A stretch of 64,000 nucleotides of DNA from Ignavibacteriales bacterium (GTDB lineage: Bacteria > Bacteroidota > Ignavibacteria > Ignavibacteriales > Ignavibacteriaceae), in contig JADJIA010000001.1 of NCBI GenBank assembly GCA_016707285.1, positions 186,001 to 250,000 on the forward strand, given 5' to 3'. How positions within the stretch are numbered: the stretch's first letter is position 1; each line of letters starts with the position of its first letter. Position numbers and translations under genes: made by a program. The notes under the pieces are model-generated. The model was not told the origin of the DNA, did no database searches, and saw only the letters and a program-made list of their open reading frames with translations. Positions 60,487 to 64,000 of the stretch are shown one piece after another.

Positions 60487-61014
60487 ATGAAACGCTTAAT
60501 ATTAACATCAGTGCCCACGCTAATCCTTACATTCTTCCTTTCAGGTCTGGCATTTGCACAACCGGGAATGGATAATCCAAAAGGTGACAGGTGTATAAAC
60601 AAACTGGACCTTACTAAAGATCAGGAGACCAAAATTGAAGCTCTTAGAATAGAACACCAGAAAAAAATGGTGGATATGAGAGCTGAACTTGAAAAAGCCT
60701 TACTCGACAAAAAACAACTGCTCGCAAAAGGTGATTATTCAAGAAACGACTTTATCAATGTAACAAATAAACTCTCAAAAATTAGAGAGACAATGAATAC
60801 CTCAAGAGCCAATCACCAGATGGATATCTATGATCTGCTTGACAAGACCCAGAAAGAAAAATGGAACAGTTTTCAATCTGAACGCCCAGGAAAAGGCGGC
60901 AAAGGTTTTAGAGGTTGTGGTAATGGACCCGGTAACGGAAAAGGTTTCCACAGAGGCGGTGGCAGAGGGCAAGGTAGAGGAATGGGATACCGTGACGGAA
61001 GGTGCTTTAAATAA
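60487..61014 (+). CDS. Spy/CpxP-like periplasmic protein (Gly/Arg-rich tail)
   Basis: A 175-residue protein with a signal peptide (SGLAFAQ) and an LTxxQ-like helical core: INKLDLTKDQETKIEALRIEHQKKM, EKALLDKKQLLAKGD, and TREMNTSRANHQMD-type helix with IYDLLDKTQKEKW. The C-terminal 50 residues are Gly/Arg/His-rich with two Cys (FRGCGNGPGNGKGFHRGGG), a possible metal-binding tail. It is divergent from the sigma operon, which encodes a second Spy-like protein. Likely role: periplasmic chaperone or metal-stress sensor; by context it may belong to the regulon of the adjacent ECF sigma factor. Confidence 0.87.
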   Translation: MKRLILTSVPTLILTFFLSGLAFAQPGMDNPKGDRCINKLDLTKDQETKIEALRIEHQKKMVDMRAELEKALLDKKQLLAKGDYSRNDFINVTNKLSKIRETMNTSRANHQMDIYDLLDKTQKEKWNSFQSERPGKGGKGFRGCGNGPGNGKGFHRGGGRGQGRGMGYRDGRCFK

Positions 61015-61050
61015 AATAATCATATTCCTCCAAAATCATGATTATAAAAA

Positions 61051-61080
61051 GACTGTCCCAGCTCCGGGACAGTCTTTTTT
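61051..61080. terminator. Rho-independent terminator after the Spy-like gene
   Basis: A perfect nine-base-pair stem (GACTGTCCC with GGGACAGTC), loop AGCTCC, followed by a T run; an A run precedes it, so it could also work in the minus direction. It lies about 37 bases after the stop at 61014. Confidence 0.9.
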
Positions 61081-61124
61081 TGTTTATTTTTACACATCAA
61101 AAATTAATTTGGAATAGATCAAAA

Positions 61125-61823
61125 ATGTTAAAATATTCACTCCTCTTTTTGTTGATTGTAACCACCTTTGTGTCAGCTCAGATTATGAAACCGGAAAAAT
61201 TTTCGGGGATAATTGATCTTGAAGTAGGATATGATTATCTCGCCTATCTTCCCGATGGATATGACGACACTTCTAAAAATTTTCCTCTACTCATCTTCCT
61301 GCACGGTTCAGGGGAAAGAGGATATGACCTCGAGAAAGTGAAGATTCATGGAGTGCCAAAACATATTGAAAAGGGAGAAAAATTTCCGTTTATTGTTATC
61401 GCCCCTCAATGTAAACCCAAACAATGGTGGAAGGGACACGAGCTTGTGGCTCTGCTCGACCACATCGAATCAAAATACAGAGTGGATAAATCAAGAATTT
61501 ATGTGACAGGACTAAGTATGGGAGGATTTGGTACATGGTCGATGGCACTGGAAGCACCAAACCGTATCGCAGCTATAATTCCTGTTTGTGGCGGTGGACT
61601 CCCCCATCGCATCTGCGAAACAGGAGGAGTCCCCGTTTGGGCATTCCATGGTGACCAGGATTTTGTAGTTCCTCTATCAGAATCCGAGAGAATGATAGAA
61701 GCCTCAAAAAAATGTGGAATTGAAGCAACATTAACCATTTACAAAGGTGTAAACCACAATTCGTGGGATGCAACCTATGCAAATCCCGAGATATATGAAT
61801 GGTTGTTAAAACATAAAAGATAA
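61125..61823 (+). CDS. Exported alpha/beta-hydrolase (esterase/peptidase-like)
   Basis: A 232-residue alpha/beta-hydrolase with a signal peptide (MLKYSLLFLLIVTTFVSAQ). The oxyanion-side motif LLIFLHGSGERG, nucleophile S131 (VTGLSMGGFGTW), acid D177 or D179 (HGDQDFVVP) and H211 (GVNHNSWD) are visible, matching the phospholipase/carboxylesterase or dienelactone-hydrolase-like families that hydrolyse acyl esters of sugars. The start at 61125 is chosen for the signal peptide; the frame is open to 61038, inside the terminator, so an earlier start is unlikely. It is convergent with the GH97 gene. Confidence 0.9.
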   Translation: MLKYSLLFLLIVTTFVSAQIMKPEKFSGIIDLEVGYDYLAYLPDGYDDTSKNFPLLIFLHGSGERGYDLEKVKIHGVPKHIEKGEKFPFIVIAPQCKPKQWWKGHELVALLDHIESKYRVDKSRIYVTGLSMGGFGTWSMALEAPNRIAAIIPVCGGGLPHRICETGGVPVWAFHGDQDFVVPLSESERMIEASKKCGIEATLTIYKGVNHNSWDATYANPEIYEWLLKHKR

Positions 61824-61830
61824 ATTTTAC

Positions 61831-63309
61831 CTATTTAATGCTTATTGCAACTCCACCCGATCTTGCAAGTTTAACTTTAATCTTTGATTCGGAGGTGACG
61901 GTTTTTGTCTCAATTTTGTATAACATTGGGTTTTCATCCCAGCTTGCACCGTCACCATCCATATAAAATTTAGCTGTGAATGAGGTCCCTTTTGGCAGAA
62001 AATCGAAAGATATTTCCATCTCTCTCTCATTTTCATCGGTTATTCCTCCAATGAACCATTCATTAAATCCTTTAGCTTTTCTTGCTATAATGAGATAATC
62101 TCCGGGTTCAGCAGAAAGTACCTTTGTATCATCCCAATCCACCGCAACATCTTTAATAAATTGAAATGCGTCGGGGAATCTTTCATAATTTTCAGGCAGA
62201 TCGGCAGCCATCTGCAATGGACTGTACATAGTCACATAAAGTGCCAACTGTTTAACTAAAGTTGTGTGGACCTGAAACTTGCTTCCGGGAGTGTAATAAT
62301 CCATTTTTGTCTGAAAAATCCCCGGGGTGTAATCCATTCCACCACCCATTATCCGGGTAAAAGGTAAAATTGTTTCGTGCTCAGGTGGATTTCCCCTGCT
62401 CCAACCATTAAATTCATTTCCCCGGGCAGCTTCGGCAGAAATCCAGTTTGGCCAGGTTCTGCTTTGTCCTGTTGGACGACTTGACTCGTGAGAGTTTACC
62501 ATAATTTTATATTGAGCAGCTTTCTCGGCAACCCTGAAGTAGTGAGAGACCATCCACTGGCCATCATGCATTTCGCCTCTGGGTATGATTCTGCCAACAT
62601 ATCCCGTTTTTACGGCATCGTATCCATTATCTTTCATAAACCTGAATGCTTCATCAAGTCTTCTTTCATAATTTGTGGCTGATGCACTCGTCTCATGATG
62701 CATTATTAATTTTACTCCCTTAGTTGCAGCATACCTCTGAAGTTCTTTTACATCAAAATCAGGATATGGTGTAACAAAATCGAAAACATTCTCTTTCCAG
62801 TTTCCAAACCAGTCTTCCCAGCCAACATTCCAACCCTCAACCAAAACACCTGCAAAACCATTTTTTGAAGCAAAATCGATATAATATTTGGTTCGTTCTG
62901 TGGTTGCCCCGTGTCTGCCATTTGGCTTCACTTTCGACCAGTCGATCTCCCCAAGTTTAATATTATTGATATCGGAGTAATTCCAACTTGATTTATTAAC
63001 ATGCAATTCCCACCAGATACCAACATATTTTTGTCCTTTTATCCAACTCACATCACTAATTTTTGAAGGTTCATTCAGATTGAGTATCATCCTTGAAGTA
63101 AGAATATTTTCAGCTTTTTTTGATACAATAATTGTTCTCCAGGGAGTTGAACAAGGCGCCTGCATGTATGCAATATTTCCAACAGCATCAGGTGCAAACG
63201 CTGTTTTAAGTGAAAATTCTGATTTATCCACCAACAGATGCATCACGGGATAATTTGTTACAGCAGCTTCAAAAATATTGATGTAAACCCCATTATCACT
63301 TTTCATCAT
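61831..63309 (-). CDS. GH97 alpha-glucosidase-like, catalytic part (third fragment)
   Basis: Family GH97 retaining/inverting alpha-glycosidases act on alpha-glucans in the periplasm (SusB type). This fragment holds the end of the N-terminal beta-sandwich and the whole (beta/alpha)8 core and C-terminal sheet: WRTIIVSKKAENIL, WIKGQKYVGIWWELHV, GFAGVLVEGWNVGWEDWF, LIMHHETSASATNYE, VNSHESSRPTGQSRTWPNW and AARGNEFNGW. Glu residues in HHETS, SHESS and NEF occupy the positions of the inverting SusB-type catalytic and calcium-binding residues. Codon 1 (ATG) is preceded by a codon of the previous fragment whose frame shifts at a G3 run (63314-63316); the complete protein runs to 63925. Substrate by family: malto-oligosaccharides. 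Confidence 0.9.
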   Translation of the reverse strand: MMKSDNGVYINIFEAAVTNYPVMHLLVDKSEFSLKTAFAPDAVGNIAYMQAPCSTPWRTIIVSKKAENILTSRMILNLNEPSKISDVSWIKGQKYVGIWWELHVNKSSWNYSDINNIKLGEIDWSKVKPNGRHGATTERTKYYIDFASKNGFAGVLVEGWNVGWEDWFGNWKENVFDFVTPYPDFDVKELQRYAATKGVKLIMHHETSASATNYERRLDEAFRFMKDNGYDAVKTGYVGRIIPRGEMHDGQWMVSHYFRVAEKAAQYKIMVNSHESSRPTGQSRTWPNWISAEAARGNEFNGWSRGNPPEHETILPFTRIMGGGMDYTPGIFQTKMDYYTPGSKFQVHTTLVKQLALYVTMYSPLQMAADLPENYERFPDAFQFIKDVAVDWDDTKVLSAEPGDYLIIARKAKGFNEWFIGGITDENEREMEISFDFLPKGTSFTAKFYMDGDGASWDENPMLYKIETKTVTSESKIKVKLARSGGVAISIK

Positions 63310-63584
63310 CAGCGGGTTTGCACTGCATTATGAGCAATGATTCTTCGAGTGCTTATTTCAAAAAATCCCTGTCCTTTTTCAGCATCCACTTCACTCAGTT
63401 TACTTGTCATATATGGATATTCATTACTGTCGAAATCACCCGGAATCCAAAAAGTTTTATGATCGCCTGTCAGTCTAAACTCCGTTTTCTCTCCCATAAT
63501 CGTGAAATATCTCTGGTTTTCCATCTGTGGAAATTCATACCTGAATCCAAGTCCTTCATTAAATAACCGGAAAACAATTGACAT
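63309..63584 (-). pseudogene. GH97, middle fragment
   Basis: This frame reads MSIVFRLFNEGLGFRYEFP, then YFTIMGEKTEFRLTGDHKTFWIPGDFDSNEYPYMT and RRIIAHNAVQT, the typical second part of the GH97 N-terminal domain. It ends in RIIAHNAVQTR and a stop where one additional C (G on the plus strand at 63314-63316) would read VQTPLMMKSDNGVYINIFEAA and continue into the catalytic fragment. Confidence 0.85.
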
Positions 63585-63925
63585 CTCTTTTTTGAATCTA
63601 TATTCTGCAGGGTCACTGTAAACTGATTATAATTGTTCCTGATCTCCTTTTCTTCACCCAATACAGGTTGCCAGGTCTCATCAAAATTTGAATTTTGGGT
63701 TGAAACAATTGCGAGCTCATCGATAAACCCTGGATCATCCTTGATCATAATTCCCAATGCCGACTCCCTGATTACATACTCATTGTCAAGTTTAAGAGTA
63801 TAATAGGGTATTCCCCCTTTACTCATCATAAAATCAAATTCAAGTCTCCCGTCCGGGGATTTGAGCGCCTGGCTGATAATCAATCCATTAAGAACAATCA
63901 TCAGCATTAATAGTTTTTTAAGCAT
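63470..63925 (-). CDS. GH97, N-terminal fragment
   Basis: This fragment carries the signal peptide (MLKKLLMLMIVLNGLIISQ) and the start of the GH97 beta-sandwich: ALKSPDGRLEFDFMMSKGGIPYYTLKLDNEYVI, then ESALGIMIKDD. After QNIDSKK the frame goes to RCQLFSGYL and stops. One extra A in the tract TCAAAAAAG (complement of 63588-63593) would give SKKEMSIVFRLFNE and join the middle fragment. With both bases restored the gene runs uninterrupted from 63925 to 61831, about 698 residues. Whether the gaps are sequencing errors or real is discussed under findings. Confidence 0.85.
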   Translation of the reverse strand: MLKKLLMLMIVLNGLIISQALKSPDGRLEFDFMMSKGGIPYYTLKLDNEYVIRESALGIMIKDDPGFIDELAIVSTQNSNFDETWQPVLGEEKEIRNNYNQFTVTLQNIDSKKRCQLFSGYLMKDLDSGMNFHRWKTRDISRLWERKRSLD

Positions 63926-64000
63926 TTTTTTGTTTTTATCTAATTATTGAATAAAACCATTATTTTTATTTCCCTGAGAATGAATAATTGTGGGTAATTT

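Noticed and set aside
61038..61124. Upstream extension of the esterase reading frame
   Set aside because: It lies in the terminator hairpin of the previous gene; the ATG at 61125 gives a signal peptide.

Overview
The window reads like a chromosome segment of an Ignavibacteria-type member of the Bacteroidetes/Chlorobi group. Evidence: secreted proteins ending in T9SS type A sorting domains with the NYPNPFNP motif, many TonB-dependent receptors with a carboxypeptidase-like N-terminal domain, Gram-negative envelope genes, moderate-to-low GC and short intergenic distances. No phage, transposase, integrase or CRISPR genes were seen.

Layout. 1-4787: the end of a DedA/YqaA-like membrane protein, then a TonB-dependent receptor plus T9SS-secreted partner behind a Pho-box-like direct repeat. 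4983-8545: nadE and dsbD. 8546-9299: non-coding block of ~51-bp repeats with a 28-base G run. 9300-15292: carbohydrate/transport block (GH9, polysaccharide deacetylase-like, AGCS symporter, sialate O-acetylesterase-like). 15380-17199: LytS/LytTR two-component pair. 17320-23882: secreted and outer-membrane proteins (FG-GAP/ASPIC, transglutaminase lipoprotein, receptor, DUF5683-like). 23892-28876: mtaB and the cmk-ispH-rpsA cluster. 28877-33050: a short-phrase repeat block, then glycosyltransferases, a methyltransferase and a FemAB-like protein. 33216-36631: E-set glycogen-binding-like protein, palindromic repeats, APC permease, unknown lipoprotein. 36714-42930: a TPP riboswitch driving a receptor, thiamine pyrophosphokinase and an SSS-family symporter, possibly with a Tat-exported beta-propeller. 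42969-48706: LysM lytic transglycosylase, acyl-CoA carboxyltransferase, NHL propeller and two membrane proteins. 48707-58166: six-gene operon (TPR protein, beta-barrel, SPOR protein, ExbB, ExbD, TonB). 58442-61014: tRNA-Leu and an ECF sigma/anti-sigma module flanked by Spy-like proteins. 61125-63925: esterase and a GH97 alpha-glucosidase-like gene.

Two systems stand out. One is a thiamine salvage operon in which a sodium:solute symporter sits where PnuT would be expected. The other is the ExbBD-TonB operon with SPOR, TPR and plug-less beta-barrel partners, which resembles a Tol-Pal-like trans-envelope machine by composition.

A caution: at least six places in five genes show exactly one base missing at a short homopolymer (positions about 23427, 30164, 30790, 50627, 63314 and 63588). 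Restoring one base rebuilds a continuous family-like protein each time. Sequence error is the simplest explanation, so the broken genes here should not be taken as biological pseudogenes without checking the reads.
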